Source of the DNA: Tenacibaculum jejuense
GTDB taxonomy: Bacteria > Bacteroidota > Bacteroidia > Flavobacteriales > Flavobacteriaceae
Assembly: GCF_900198195.1 (NCBI RefSeq)
Contig: NZ_LT899436.1
Coordinates: 3,934,001 to 3,998,000, forward strand
Length of the DNA: 64,000 nt
Reading direction: 5' to 3'
Position 1 is the stretch's first letter. The number at the start of each line of letters is the position of its first letter. Both the position numbers and the translations under genes were made by a program. Positions 1 through 9,113 of the stretch are shown one piece after another. The notes below the pieces were generated by a model, which was not told the DNA's origin, did not search any database, and saw nothing but the letters and a program-made list of their open reading frames with translations.

Positions 1-991
1 CTGATAAAGAACATAATTTAATTTTATTTAAAAACTTTCTTCCAGCTTCGATTCCTCCTTTAATTTCAAAAGCTACAATATTACCTCCCAATTTCATCTG
101 CTTTTTTGCTACTTCATATTGAGGATGCGATGGTAAAAAAGGATATTTCACAAAATTTACCGCTGGATGTGCTTCTAAAAATTGAGCTACTTTTAATGCA
201 TTCTGACAATGTTTATCTACTCGAACAGCTAAGGTTTCTAGACTTTTAGATAAAACCCAAGCATTAAATGGTGACATCGCCGGACCAGTATTTCTAGAAA
301 ATAGGTAGATTTCTTTAATCAATTCTGCTTTTCCTACTGTCACTCCACCTAAAACTCTACCTTGTCCGTCAATCAATTTTGTCGCTGAATGAATTACTAA
401 ATCTGCTCCGAATTTTATTGGATTTTGTAAATATGGTGTTGCGAAACAATTGTCTATCACCAATAACAAATTATTTTTTTTAGCAATTTGAGATAAAGCC
501 TCTAAATCCAAAATATCTACTGCTGGATTTGTAGGTGATTCTGCATATAAAATTTTAGTATTCGGTTGGATTAAACTTTCAACTTTATCTAATTCATTAA
601 CTTTAAAATAACTAGTTTCTATATTCCATTTTGGTAAATACTTCGTAAATAAACTGTGTGTTGAACCAAAAACAGAACGTGAAGAAACGATATGATCTCC
701 AGCACTTAATAATGCTGCAAATGTTGAAAACACAGCGCCCATTCCTGTAGCAAATGCATAACCTGCTTCTGCTCCTTCCATTGCAACTATTTTATCTACA
801 AACTCTGTAGTATTTGGATTAGAAAATCTACTGTATAGATTTCTCGGTTTCTCTTCAGCAAAAGATGCTCGCATATCTTCTGCATCATCAAAAACAAAAC
901 TCGATGTTAAATATAATGGTGTAGAATGTTCTGAAAACTGTGAACGTTCTGTCTGAATCCTTACGGCCTGTGTTTCAAAATTCTTACTCAT
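1..991 (-). CDS. metZ: Trans-sulfuration PLP enzyme, O-succinylhomoserine sulfhydrylase-like (C-terminus cut by window edge)
   Basis: This is a Cys/Met-metabolism PLP enzyme of the MetB/MetZ type, expected to join an activated homoserine to sulfide or cysteine. I translated about 330 residues from the ATG at 991; the C-terminus lies outside the window. The PLP-lysine motif reads SATKLIDGQGR, which resembles O-succinylhomoserine sulfhydrylases more than MetY. The sequence PTNPAVDILD also fits the family. The ATG overlaps the stop of the upstream OsmC-like gene by 4 bp (ATGA), so the two are translationally coupled in the SAM-riboswitch operon. The acyl donor (acetyl or succinyl) cannot be decided from sequence; the operon encodes an acetyltransferase-like MetX, so O-acetylhomoserine is possible. 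Confidence 0.85.
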   Translation of the reverse strand, partial: MSKNFETQAVRIQTERSQFSEHSTPLYLTSSFVFDDAEDMRASFAEEKPRNLYSRFSNPNTTEFVDKIVAMEGAEAGYAFATGMGAVFSTFAALLSAGDHIVSSRSVFGSTHSLFTKYLPKWNIETSYFKVNELDKVESLIQPNTKILYAESPTNPAVDILDLEALSQIAKKNNLLLVIDNCFATPYLQNPIKFGADLVIHSATKLIDGQGRVLGGVTVGKAELIKEIYLFSRNTGPAMSPFNAWVLSKSLETLAVRVDKHCQNALKVAQFLEAHPAVNFVKYPFLPSHPQYEVAKKQMKLGGNIVAFEIKGGIEAGRKFLNKIKLCSLS

Positions 992-1410
992 ATCTCTTCG
1001 TTATTCAAAATAATTTTATAGTTAATTTTAGCTGTTTGCTCTATAATCTTAGCTACAGAACAATATTTTTCTACTGCTAAACTTGTTGCCTTTTTTACTT
1101 TTGCACTACTTACGGTTCCATTAAAACTATACGTAATGGTGATATCTTGAAAAATTGCTGGTATTTCATCTTCTTTACGAGTAGCGTCTATTGAAACATT
1201 ATAATCGAAATCGTAAACCTTTTGTTTGTTTAGAATTTTTACGACATCGATACTACTGCAACTTGCCAGACTTACTAACATTAATTCCATCGGACGAATA
1301 GCATTTACTGAAGTTTCATCTTGAGTTTGCCCCACTAATAATGAATAACCCGTTTGATTTTTTGCTTCAAATAATAGGTGTTTGTTATAATTTTTTAGTT
1401 GAATGTTCAT
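988..1410 (-). CDS. OsmC/Ohr-family protein
   Basis: This 140-residue protein has the OsmC fold signature: a first cysteine in LASCSSIDVV (Cys51) and a second in EKYCSVAKI (Cys117). These correspond to the two redox cysteines that reduce organic hydroperoxides in OsmC/Ohr proteins. It lies 5 bp downstream of the metX-thrA fusion and overlaps the next gene by 4 bp, so it is a member of the methionine operon. A role in sulfur redox or peroxide detoxification is inferred from the family; why it sits in this operon is unclear. There is no signal peptide, so it is cytoplasmic. Confidence 0.85.
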   Translation of the reverse strand: MNIQLKNYNKHLLFEAKNQTGYSLLVGQTQDETSVNAIRPMELMLVSLASCSSIDVVKILNKQKVYDFDYNVSIDATRKEDEIPAIFQDITITYSFNGTVSSAKVKKATSLAVEKYCSVAKIIEQTAKINYKIILNNEEI

Positions 1411-1415
1411 TTGTT

Positions 1416-4400
1416 TTATTTTTTTGTTAATCGTAAAATATCTCCGAATACACCTCTTGCTGTAACTTCTGCTCCGGCTCCAGCTCCTTGAATAACTAGC
1501 GGTTGATCTCCATAAGATTCTGTGTAAATTTCAAATATGGCATCAGATCCTTTTAAGCTTCCAAGTGGTGTATCTTTAGCTACAGAAACTAGTTTTACGT
1601 CTAATTCTCCTTTATTTTGTTGTAAGTCTCCATGTAAATCTCCAATATATCTTAGTACATGATTTTCTTTTTGATCTGACTTTTCCGTAGTGTAATATGG
1701 ATCTAACTTTGTTGTATTTGATAAGAAATCTTCAACACTTCCTGATCTCAATTCTTCTGGAATTAAATTCTGAATTTGAATATCTTCAAACTCATTTTCT
1801 AAATCTAATTCTCTAGCTAGGATTAAAAGTTTTCGGGCTACATCATTTCCGCATAAATCTTCTCTAGGATCTGGCTCTGTATATCCATTTTTAATAGCTT
1901 CGGATAACACTTCTGAAAATGAAGTTTCCTTTTCAGAAAATGTATTGAAAATAAAACTTAATGATCCTGAAAAAACTCCTCTAATTCTCGTAATATTTTC
2001 TCCAGAATCGTGTAATAATTTTATAGTATCGATTAATGGTAATCCTGCACCTACGTTGGTTTCGTAGAGATATGTTTTTTTATTTTCTTCTAAAACATCT
2101 CGTAATTCTTTATAAAAAGAATGCTCAACTGTATTGGCTATTTTGTTAGATGAAACTAAATCGAAACCTGCTTTTACTAAAGGAATATAATTGTGTACAA
2201 AATCTTTACTGGCGGTATTATCAACAGCGATTAAGTTTTCTAAATGATGTGCTTTTACAAAACGTATCACTTCTTCTATACTGTTACTTATATCGCTATT
2301 ATCCAGATTGTCTTTCCAGTTTTCATCTATTCCGTTTTTACTTAACAATACATTTTTAGAATTGGCTACGGCAAAAATATTTAACTGGACTTTTCTTCTT
2401 TCTAAGATGTTTTTTGCACTTGCTAAAATTTGTTCAATTAAGGTTCCACCAACTAAACCTTTTCCGAAAATTGCAATGTTTATTTTTTTCGCTACTCCGA
2501 AAACCTGACCGTGAATTACATTAACCGCTTTGTGTAATTCTTCCTTTTTCACCACTAAACTCACATTCTTTCCAGAGATTGTATTATTGAATAATAATGG
2601 AACTATTTGGTTCTGAATTAAAGCATTGTATGGCAAATGGAATTCGCTAAGGTCTTGACCAATAATTGAAATGACAGCAACGTTATTTACTATTGTGATT
2701 TGATTAACATCTTTAGTAATTAAGTCTTGTGCAAATTCTTGTTCTAAAGCTTTAACTGCTAATTCTGATTTTTCTTTATCAACCACCAATCCAATTCCTC
2801 TTTCTGAAGAACCTTGAGAAATAATACTAACACTTATTCCATGATTTCCTAAAGATTTAAAAATACGTGCATCTACTCCGATTTTACCTAACAAACCTCT
2901 TCCTTCAAAATTTAGTAAAGCTACATTTTCTAATACTGAAATTGATTTGATTCCTTTAGTCTTACTTTTTGAAGTAATTAAAGTTCCAGCATCCTTAGGG
3001 TTAAAAGTGTTTAAAATTCTAAGATTTATATTCTTTTCTATTAACGGAATAATTGTTTTTGCATGTAAAATATTCGCTCCGAAATTTGCTAATTCATTCG
3101 CTTCAGAAAATGAAAGTTCTTCAATCTTTTTAGCTTCACTAACCAAATCTGGATTTGCAGTAAAAATCCCATCTACATGTGTATAATTCTGTAATTCTTC
3201 TGCATCTAAATAATTTGCCAATAAAGATGCTGTATAATTACTTCCGTTTCTACCTAGAGTAGTTGTTTCATTCTTTAAATTTGAAGCGATATAACCAGAA
3301 ACAATATTAACTGTACTTCCGTTATGCTCTTTAAAATGATTTACAACATTCTCTTTAGAAAGTGTATCTATAGGTTGTGCATTTCCAAAACTTTCATCAG
3401 TTTTTAGTAAAACTCTAGCATCTGTTGCATGAGCTGGAATTCCTCTTTGCTGTAATAATTCTGTTACTGTTTTTATCGAAATTAACTCACCTTGAGCTAA
3501 AACCTCATCTTTTGTTTTATTACTATAGTCACCCAATAAGCTTACTCCTTCAAATAACTTTTCTAGTTTTTGAAACTCATTAGAAAAATCTAATAATGGT
3601 GTAATTTTAGTTTGCTCATATTTAAAAGCTTCTAATTGCTCTTGATAAGTTTCACTTTTTGAGGCACGTTCTAAAATTGATTCTAATTCGTTTGTAGCAT
3701 TTCCTCTTGCTGAAACTACAACTGTAATATGCTCTCCTTTATTTATTTTATTTTCTATAATATTGATGACATTATCAATTCCTTGATTTGATAAGGATTT
3801 CCCACCAAATTTTAAAACTTTCATCTTTTTAGCTTTTGGATTTTCTTTAAAAATTGATCCGAATATTTTTTCTAGTTGTTCATATTCAATTAAAAATGCA
3901 TCGTGTCCGTGCACAGAATTAATTTCATTGTACGTTACATTAGGATGTTTTTGTGCTAGTTTTTTATGCGTTTCTCTATTTTCTTCCGCAGTAAAAAACA
4001 AATCAGAATCTACTCCAATAATGTGAATATTGGCTTTAATGTTTTCTAAAATATCTTCTGTGTTTTCTCCTTGAGTTACATCAATCGTTTTTAGCAACTG
4101 ATTCATTAATTTATATGAAGCCAATTGGTAACGCTCTTGTAATTTTTTCCCGTGATGTAACAACCAACTTTCTACATTGAAAATTTGTAAACTCTCGTTT
4201 TTACTTCTCTGGAATCGTTGTTTAAATGATGCTGGAGTTCTGTAACATAACATCGCATGAATTCTAGCATCGTGGACTGGATTTTTAGAATTGGTTAAAA
4301 ACAATTCTTGAATTTGACAGTTGGCAATTAACCAATCTGTAGATTTCCAATCTGTTGCTATAGGAATTAAATGCTCTGTGATTTCTGGCTCTAATACTGC

Positions 4401-4799
4401 CATTTCCCAAGCAATTCCGCCTCCTAAAGAACCTCCGATTAAAGCAAAAAGTTTTTCAACATTCAACTCTTTTAAACCTTGAATAAAGATTTGAGCGACA
4501 TCTCTTGCTATAAAACTTTTGTACTCATCAATTAAAAAATCATCGTAGCCATTACCTGGAATATTGAAACATAAAACAGTGTACTTGTTAGTATCAATGA
4601 TTTTATGTTCACCAATTATGTCTTTCCACCAACCGTCTTCTCCCGCGACATTACTATTCCCTGTTAACGCATGATTAACTAAGATCACTGGTGCTTCATG
4701 AAGTGGTTGTCCGAAAAGCTGGTAAGACAAACGTATTGGGATTGTCTTACCACTTTCTGTTATATAACTAGGTAAATTAATATGGCCTAATGTGTGCAT
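1416..4799 (-). CDS. thrA: Trifunctional fusion: homoserine O-acetyltransferase (MetX)-aspartokinase-homoserine dehydrogenase
   Basis: The protein has 1127 residues in three parts. Residues 1-318 are an alpha/beta-hydrolase MetX domain with HALTG, the nucleophile elbow GGSLGGG (Ser124), Asp266 and His299 in GHDAFL, so the catalytic triad looks complete. Residues 326-770 are an aspartokinase with two ACT domains, beginning KFGGKS where KFGGTS is usual; the conserved GRxGSDY motif reads GRNGSNY, replacing the Asp with Asn. Residues 775-1127 are homoserine dehydrogenase with the nucleotide loop GKGLVGG, NVGAGLP, GYTEPDPREDL and GAGAGAEVTARG. It would make homoserine and then activate it for methionine synthesis. 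It sits 23 bp downstream of metY under the SAM-I riboswitch. The altered kinase site suggests weak or lost aspartokinase activity (inference). Confidence 0.92.
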   Translation of the reverse strand: MHTLGHINLPSYITESGKTIPIRLSYQLFGQPLHEAPVILVNHALTGNSNVAGEDGWWKDIIGEHKIIDTNKYTVLCFNIPGNGYDDFLIDEYKSFIARDVAQIFIQGLKELNVEKLFALIGGSLGGGIAWEMAVLEPEITEHLIPIATDWKSTDWLIANCQIQELFLTNSKNPVHDARIHAMLCYRTPASFKQRFQRSKNESLQIFNVESWLLHHGKKLQERYQLASYKLMNQLLKTIDVTQGENTEDILENIKANIHIIGVDSDLFFTAEENRETHKKLAQKHPNVTYNEINSVHGHDAFLIEYEQLEKIFGSIFKENPKAKKMKVLKFGGKSLSNQGIDNVINIIENKINKGEHITVVVSARGNATNELESILERASKSETYQEQLEAFKYEQTKITPLLDFSNEFQKLEKLFEGVSLLGDYSNKTKDEVLAQGELISIKTVTELLQQRGIPAHATDARVLLKTDESFGNAQPIDTLSKENVVNHFKEHNGSTVNIVSGYIASNLKNETTTLGRNGSNYTASLLANYLDAEELQNYTHVDGIFTANPDLVSEAKKIEELSFSEANELANFGANILHAKTIIPLIEKNINLRILNTFNPKDAGTLITSKSKTKGIKSISVLENVALLNFEGRGLLGKIGVDARIFKSLGNHGISVSIISQGSSERGIGLVVDKEKSELAVKALEQEFAQDLITKDVNQITIVNNVAVISIIGQDLSEFHLPYNALIQNQIVPLLFNNTISGKNVSLVVKKEELHKAVNVIHGQVFGVAKKINIAIFGKGLVGGTLIEQILASAKNILERRKVQLNIFAVANSKNVLLSKNGIDENWKDNLDNSDISNSIEEVIRFVKAHHLENLIAVDNTASKDFVHNYIPLVKAGFDLVSSNKIANTVEHSFYKELRDVLEENKKTYLYETNVGAGLPLIDTIKLLHDSGENITRIRGVFSGSLSFIFNTFSEKETSFSEVLSEAIKNGYTEPDPREDLCGNDVARKLLILARELDLENEFEDIQIQNLIPEELRSGSVEDFLSNTTKLDPYYTTEKSDQKENHVLRYIGDLHGDLQQNKGELDVKLVSVAKDTPLGSLKGSDAIFEIYTESYGDQPLVIQGAGAGAEVTARGVFGDILRLTKK

Positions 4800-4822
4800 T
4801 GTACTATGAACTTAGAAACAAA

Positions 4823-6118
4823 TTATTCTTGAATTACTAACAGATTTACAGCTTTAAAAGCTTCTTTTAAATCAGACTTTAAATCTTCAACATTTTCTAA
4901 TCCTACTGAAAGTCGAATTAAATCTTGCGTTACTCCTGTTGCTTCTTGTTCTTCATCACTCAACTGCTGATGTGTTGTACTTGCTGGATGAATTATTAAA
5001 GATTTTGTATCTCCAATATTTGCTAATAATGAGAATAACTTCGTGTTATCTGCTATAGTTTTTGCTGCTTCGTATCCTTTTTTAGCTCCGAATGTTACAA
5101 TTCCACTTTGACCTTTTGGTAAATATTTATCCGCTAAAGCTTTGTATTTATTTCCCTCTAAACCTGGATAATTTACCCAAGCTACTTCATCTTGTTCTTG
5201 TAACCATTTTGCTAATTCTAAAGCATTTTCACTATGTTTTTGAATTCTTACAGGTAAGGTTTCTAAACCTTGAATGATTTGAAATGCATTGGTCGGACTT
5301 AAAGCCCCTCCAAAATCACGTAATCCTTCTAAAATTAATTTGAATGTAAATGATGCAGCTCCTAAAGTCTCGTAATATTTTAATCCGTGATAACCTGCTG
5401 AAGGTTCAGTGAATTCTGGAAATTTACCATTATCCCAATCAAAATTTCCGGCATCAACAATTACTCCTCCAAGAGAATTTCCTTGTCCACCAATGTATTT
5501 TGTTAAAGAATGAATAACAATGTTTGCACCGTATTCAATTGGATTTAGTAAAGATGGTGTAGCAACTGTATTGTCTACGATAAAAGGAACTTTCGCCTTT
5601 TTAGCTTCAGAGGAAATATTCTCAAGATCTAATACATCTAACTTCGGATTTCCTAACGATTCAGCAAAAAATGCTCTTGTGTTTTCCTGTACTGCTTTTC
5701 CGAAATTCTCAGGATCTGATGAATCTACAAAAGTAGTTGTAATTCCTAATCTTGGTAAAGTTACTTTTAGTAAATTATAGGTTCCTCCGTATAAACTACT
5801 AGAAGCTACAATATGATCTCCAGCTCTTAGTAACGTTAATAATCCTGTTGAAATTGCAGCTGTTCCCGAAGCAAAAACTACTGCTCCCACTCCACCTTCT
5901 AAAGCCGCTAAACGTTCTTGCAAAATTTGATTTGTTGGATTATTTAAGCGTGTGTATATAAATCCTAATTCTTTTAATGAAAATAAATTAGCTGCATGAT
6001 CTGCATTATTAAACACATATGAAGTGGTTTGATAAATTGGAACTGCTCTTGTTCCTCCTGTTTGTGTTACATCATGCCCAGCATGTAATGCATTTGTTTC
6101 GAATTGTAATGTACTCAT
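4823..6118 (-). CDS. metY: O-acetylhomoserine sulfhydrylase
   Basis: This 431-residue PLP enzyme converts O-acetylhomoserine plus sulfide to homocysteine. Its length and motifs fit MetY: ETNALHAGHD at the N-terminus, the TARLNNPT-like TRLNNPT substrate region, VDNTVATP, and the PLP lysine Lys207 in HSLTKYIGGQG. It is the first gene after the SAM-I riboswitch and is followed 23 bp later by the MetX-AK-HSD fusion that would make its substrate. Regulation by S-adenosylmethionine through the leader is strongly indicated. No unusual residues were seen. Confidence 0.93.
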   Translation of the reverse strand: MSTLQFETNALHAGHDVTQTGGTRAVPIYQTTSYVFNNADHAANLFSLKELGFIYTRLNNPTNQILQERLAALEGGVGAVVFASGTAAISTGLLTLLRAGDHIVASSSLYGGTYNLLKVTLPRLGITTTFVDSSDPENFGKAVQENTRAFFAESLGNPKLDVLDLENISSEAKKAKVPFIVDNTVATPSLLNPIEYGANIVIHSLTKYIGGQGNSLGGVIVDAGNFDWDNGKFPEFTEPSAGYHGLKYYETLGAASFTFKLILEGLRDFGGALSPTNAFQIIQGLETLPVRIQKHSENALELAKWLQEQDEVAWVNYPGLEGNKYKALADKYLPKGQSGIVTFGAKKGYEAAKTIADNTKLFSLLANIGDTKSLIIHPASTTHQQLSDEEQEATGVTQDLIRLSVGLENVEDLKSDLKEAFKAVNLLVIQE

Positions 6119-6161
6119 TTTTCCTACTTTTTTGAGTTAATAAAAAATTAATCTAAAAAGT

Positions 6162-6186
6162 CAAACCACATCGTTTTACGATGCCG
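6162..6186 (-). terminator. Possible expression-platform hairpin of the SAM riboswitch
   Basis: On the minus strand, CATCG-TAAAA-CGATG (flanked by partly pairing GCGG and TGG) is followed by TTTGACTTTTTAG. This resembles a weak intrinsic terminator between the aptamer and metY and could be the switching element. The stem is short and the U-run is interrupted, so the assignment is tentative; I could not identify the competing antiterminator. Confidence 0.4.
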
Positions 6187-6246
6187 CATATAGAAAAATG
6201 TTATTAAGAAAAAAAGACATTTCGTTAAGTTGTAGAAAGTCTATTT

Positions 6247-6353
6247 TGTTATCTATCCCGATATTTTTTGGGTAGAATTTAGCACCTTCTTTGACTGAGC
6301 AAAGGGTTGCTAAGGTTTCATAGGGTCTATTCCCTCCACCTTTCTTGATAACA
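6247..6353 (-). ncRNA. SAM-I (S-box) riboswitch upstream of metY
   Basis: Read on the minus strand, the leader contains the S-box core in order: AAGAAAGGTGGAGGGA, then ATGAAACCTTAGCAACC, then AAGGTGCTAAATTC, and finally GATAGATAACA. A seven-base P1 helix is visible: TGTTATC (6353-6347) pairs exactly with GATAACA (6253-6247). The aptamer lies about 130 bp upstream of the metY start. SAM-I riboswitches turn off methionine genes when S-adenosylmethionine is plentiful. The 324-bp space between metY and the next gene is taken up by this leader. A 72-codon open frame crossing it is not a gene. Confidence 0.95.
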
Positions 6354-6442
6354 TTATCGATAAGTGTTTGAACTTTACGTTTGCAAATATTCAATCATAA
6401 AAACTTAAAATCCAAATTTTTCAATACTTTTTTACAAAAAAA

Positions 6443-7435
6443 TTATTTTAGTTTAAATTTCATCAACAATGGAAGATGATCTGAAACTTGTCCGAATTCC
6501 TTTAAAACTCTGGCTTCAACAGGAACTATATTTTCAGAAGTATAAAAAATATAATCTAATCTTTTATGAGGTTTATCACTATCATAAGTAAGATCATATT
6601 TTTCTTTTGAAAAAGCAGCATTCCCAACATTTGGGATATTGAAAATCTCTAGAATTGCTGCGTCTTTAAAAGCGGGATCACTATTAAAATCACCCACTAA
6701 AATAGTTGGATAACTCTTAGCATAGGTATTAAATAGTTCTACAACCTTTTTCACATGTTTTATACGTGTATTTTTATCAAAAGCTTCTAAATGTACATTT
6801 AGAATTACTATTTCTTTTCCTTTAATTTCTGTTGTAACAACTTGAACTAGTCTATCTAAATAAAAAGCATCTCTGTAAAATGGATTGTTAGGCACTCTTT
6901 CTAAAATAATTCTCGAATAATTCTTCAATTCATATTTACTTAAAATAGATTGACCAGATACTACTTTTCCGAAATTTACACTTGGTAAACCATAAGGAAA
7001 AGGCACATATTTTTTATCCCAATTTACTGCTCTAGCTATATGATTGTAACCTAATTTAGCGATTTCTTCTTCTTGATTTACATTGAAAGAACGCCCTGAG
7101 TTATAATCAATTTCTTGAAAGGCTATAATATCTGGATTCAATTTTTTAAATTCTTGTAAAGCTTTATTTAAATTTTCAGTAAAAAAATCTTTCGTTTTAG
7201 CTATTGGTTTATTATTCGTCATTCCACTTAAATACCCAATATTATATGTTATGATACTATGTATTGAATCACTTTCATGTTTTACCTCGAAAGTATTTGT
7301 AAACAGTTTCTCATAATCTTGTTTATCTAAAGAAGCACTAGATCCCCAGAAATAAAAAATTGTTAATAACACTAAAAATGCTAATAAAACTCTTGCTAAA
7401 ACAGAAAATAATCTCTTATAAATAGGTTTACTCAT
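6443..7435 (-). CDS. Membrane-anchored endonuclease/exonuclease/phosphatase family protein
   Basis: The protein has 330 residues: one N-terminal membrane segment (about 9-30) and then a complete EEP domain. The usual active-site residues are all visible: Asn65 in TYNIGY, Glu108 in FQEID, His215 in NVHLE, Asp249/Asn251 in GDFNSD, and Asp319/His320 in VSDHLP. It should be a Mg-dependent phosphodiesterase or nuclease acting outside the cytoplasmic membrane. The substrate (DNA, nucleotide or phospholipid) cannot be told from sequence. It appears to be a single-gene unit, divergent from the next gene. Confidence 0.85.
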   Translation of the reverse strand: MSKPIYKRLFSVLARVLLAFLVLLTIFYFWGSSASLDKQDYEKLFTNTFEVKHESDSIHSIITYNIGYLSGMTNNKPIAKTKDFFTENLNKALQEFKKLNPDIIAFQEIDYNSGRSFNVNQEEEIAKLGYNHIARAVNWDKKYVPFPYGLPSVNFGKVVSGQSILSKYELKNYSRIILERVPNNPFYRDAFYLDRLVQVVTTEIKGKEIVILNVHLEAFDKNTRIKHVKKVVELFNTYAKSYPTILVGDFNSDPAFKDAAILEIFNIPNVGNAAFSKEKYDLTYDSDKPHKRLDYIFYTSENIVPVEARVLKEFGQVSDHLPLLMKFKLK

Positions 7436-7545
7436 ATTATACTTTATAAAGGATGACTAATATACATATAAAGTTTTTTTACACTGAGAATTAAACCTTT
7501 TTGAAAATACCCAGTCTTAGAAGTATAAATAAATATATAAAAAGT

Positions 7546-7998
7546 ATGAAGAAAGTAGTAGCAATCGCATTAGTTTTTGGTTTTATCTTAACTAGTTACG
7601 CGCAAAAGAAAAAAAGAAGAGGTGATGATTTTTCTGTTGAGCAAAAAACAGAATTAGCACTTAAAAAAATGACGTTACGATTAGACTTATCTGAACGTCA
7701 ACAAAATAAAATTCGCCCGATGTTAGCTGAGCAAATAACTAGGCGTTCAACATTTAAAAAGAATCGTAAAGCAAAAAGAAAAGAAACTAAACAATTAAGT
7801 AAAGAGGAACGTTATGAAAGAAAAATGGCTCATTTAGATCGTAAGATTGCTTTTAAAAATTCAATGAAAGATATTTTAAACACAAAGCAATATGAGAAGT
7901 TTGAAAAAATGGCAGGTAAGCGAGCACATAAAATGAAAAAAAAGTTGAAGAAAAGAAGAAGACAAAAAGAGCAAATGAATGCTCCTGAAAGAGCATAG
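7546..7998 (+). CDS. Small basic exported protein, Spy/LTXXQ-like
   Basis: The protein has 150 residues counted from ATG 7546; the frame also opens at TTG 7501, but ATG 7546 starts a good signal peptide (MKKVVAIALVFGF...SYAQ). The mature part is very rich in Lys/Arg and helical, with LDLSERQQNKIRPML resembling the helical repeat of Spy/CpxP-type proteins. Family membership would imply periplasmic chaperone or stress-sensing activity, but the similarity I see is only in general pattern. A strong terminator follows. Confidence 0.7.
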   Translation: MKKVVAIALVFGFILTSYAQKKKRRGDDFSVEQKTELALKKMTLRLDLSERQQNKIRPMLAEQITRRSTFKKNRKAKRKETKQLSKEERYERKMAHLDRKIAFKNSMKDILNTKQYEKFEKMAGKRAHKMKKKLKKRRRQKEQMNAPERA

Positions 7999-8022
7999 TA
8001 GTTTGATAATTGGTTTTTAGTA

Positions 8023-8058
8023 AAACCCCAATTCATTTCTGAATTGGGGTTTGTTTTT
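8023..8058. terminator. Intrinsic terminator, probably bidirectional
   Basis: A perfect 12-bp stem, AAACCCCAATTC (8023-8034) and GAATTGGGGTTT (8041-8052), is followed by GTTTTTT on the plus strand. It separates the convergent genes ending at 7998 (+) and 8058 (-). Confidence 0.9.
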
Positions 8059-9113
8059 TATTCCTCTCTACGTAAATTATTATCTTTTGTGTGCTCTTCT
8101 CTAATTAAAGTTTTAATACTATCATTAGGGTTCATATAAATTTTAAAAATACCCCACATATTTTTAGTGCTACCAAAAGATTCATCACACTTTTTCTTTC
8201 CATTATAATAGCCTAAAACTTTAGGAAAATCTCCTTGTTGATAGGTATAAATATCAAAAACTATTTGTTCCTCTAGGTTAGGATATAATAAACCTTTATA
8301 ACATCCTTCTTTCTTTTGTTGTATGCCTTCTGTATTCACTGGAATTTGAAGTATTCCATACTCTAGAATATCGTTTTCTTTTCGCTGCAAAAAATACAAA
8401 CCGGTATTCTTTAACAAACTAAAAAAATGATATTTATGGAATTTACTGACACAGTTCCCAATAAATTTATCTTTTATCTCTTCTCTTATGAACCAATGCT
8501 TAATAAGGTCGGCATTACATGAAGTAAGTGTACGATTTGGGAAAACAGGTAACAAACTACCAATAATTTCTCTCTCTTTAAATAGTTCTAACCTTCTTAA
8601 ATAAACTCCTTGAGTAGTATTTTTTTTAGTTACTTCAAATGCTGACCAATCTCCTGATAAACTTGGCTTAATTTTTCTTCTAAATTCAAGTTTAAAAAGA
8701 TTGTTTACTTGATAAACATATTTAGGTATTGCATATGTTCCTTTTCTGAATAGAATATCATTAAAGATTGTTGGAGAACTTTGATCTATTAACGGATGGA
8801 TAAAGTTCATCGTATCCGCTTTATGTATTATTCTGAGATAACCTGAAACCCCACCTCCTAATGGAGACCTAAATGCTTTTATTCGGTATGAGCCTTTTTC
8901 TCTTTTTACTTCTACAGTTTCTCCCTTTTCCTTTATCCATAAAACTTTGTATTCTTTATTGTTTTTGAAAGAAATTATCAAATCTGAACCATAAGGACTA
9001 GGTTGGGCTTGAAGCTTACGGCATAATAAAATTAAAAATACAATAAATGATAAGCGAATCACTATATTTTTCTTGTATGGAGAAAAACAATCATTCCTTA
9101 AACCAACTTGCAT
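8058..9113 (-). CDS. Exported protein of unknown function
   Basis: The protein has 351 residues and I do not recognise a family. The N-terminus has a hydrophobic stretch (about residues 18-32) followed by CRKLQAQP, consistent with a Sec signal peptide cleaved near LQA/Q, though the region before it is long. A GTG inside the frame (codon for V18) is an alternative start. The mature part is beta-rich with scattered cysteines. Its start lies inside the end of the gamma-carbonic-anhydrase gene (23-bp overlap), so it is probably the last gene of the histidine-kinase operon. Confidence 0.65.
   Translation of the reverse strand: MQVGLRNDCFSPYKKNIVIRLSFIVFLILLCRKLQAQPSPYGSDLIISFKNNKEYKVLWIKEKGETVEVKREKGSYRIKAFRSPLGGGVSGYLRIIHKADTMNFIHPLIDQSSPTIFNDILFRKGTYAIPKYVYQVNNLFKLEFRRKIKPSLSGDWSAFEVTKKNTTQGVYLRRLELFKEREIIGSLLPVFPNRTLTSCNADLIKHWFIREEIKDKFIGNCVSKFHKYHFFSLLKNTGLYFLQRKENDILEYGILQIPVNTEGIQQKKEGCYKGLLYPNLEEQIVFDIYTYQQGDFPKVLGYYNGKKKCDESFGSTKNMWGIFKIYMNPNDSIKTLIREEHTKDNNLRREE

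Noticed and set aside
2150-3186. Short plus-strand frames inside the fusion gene
   Set aside because: They lie opposite strongly conserved coding sequence; no motif or start signal supports them.
6176-6394. Open frame of 72 codons upstream of metY
   Set aside because: It coincides with the SAM-I aptamer; the conserved bases are RNA structure, not codons.
7501-7545. TTG-started extension of the Spy-like protein
   Set aside because: It adds 15 residues before a standard signal peptide; ATG 7546 is better.
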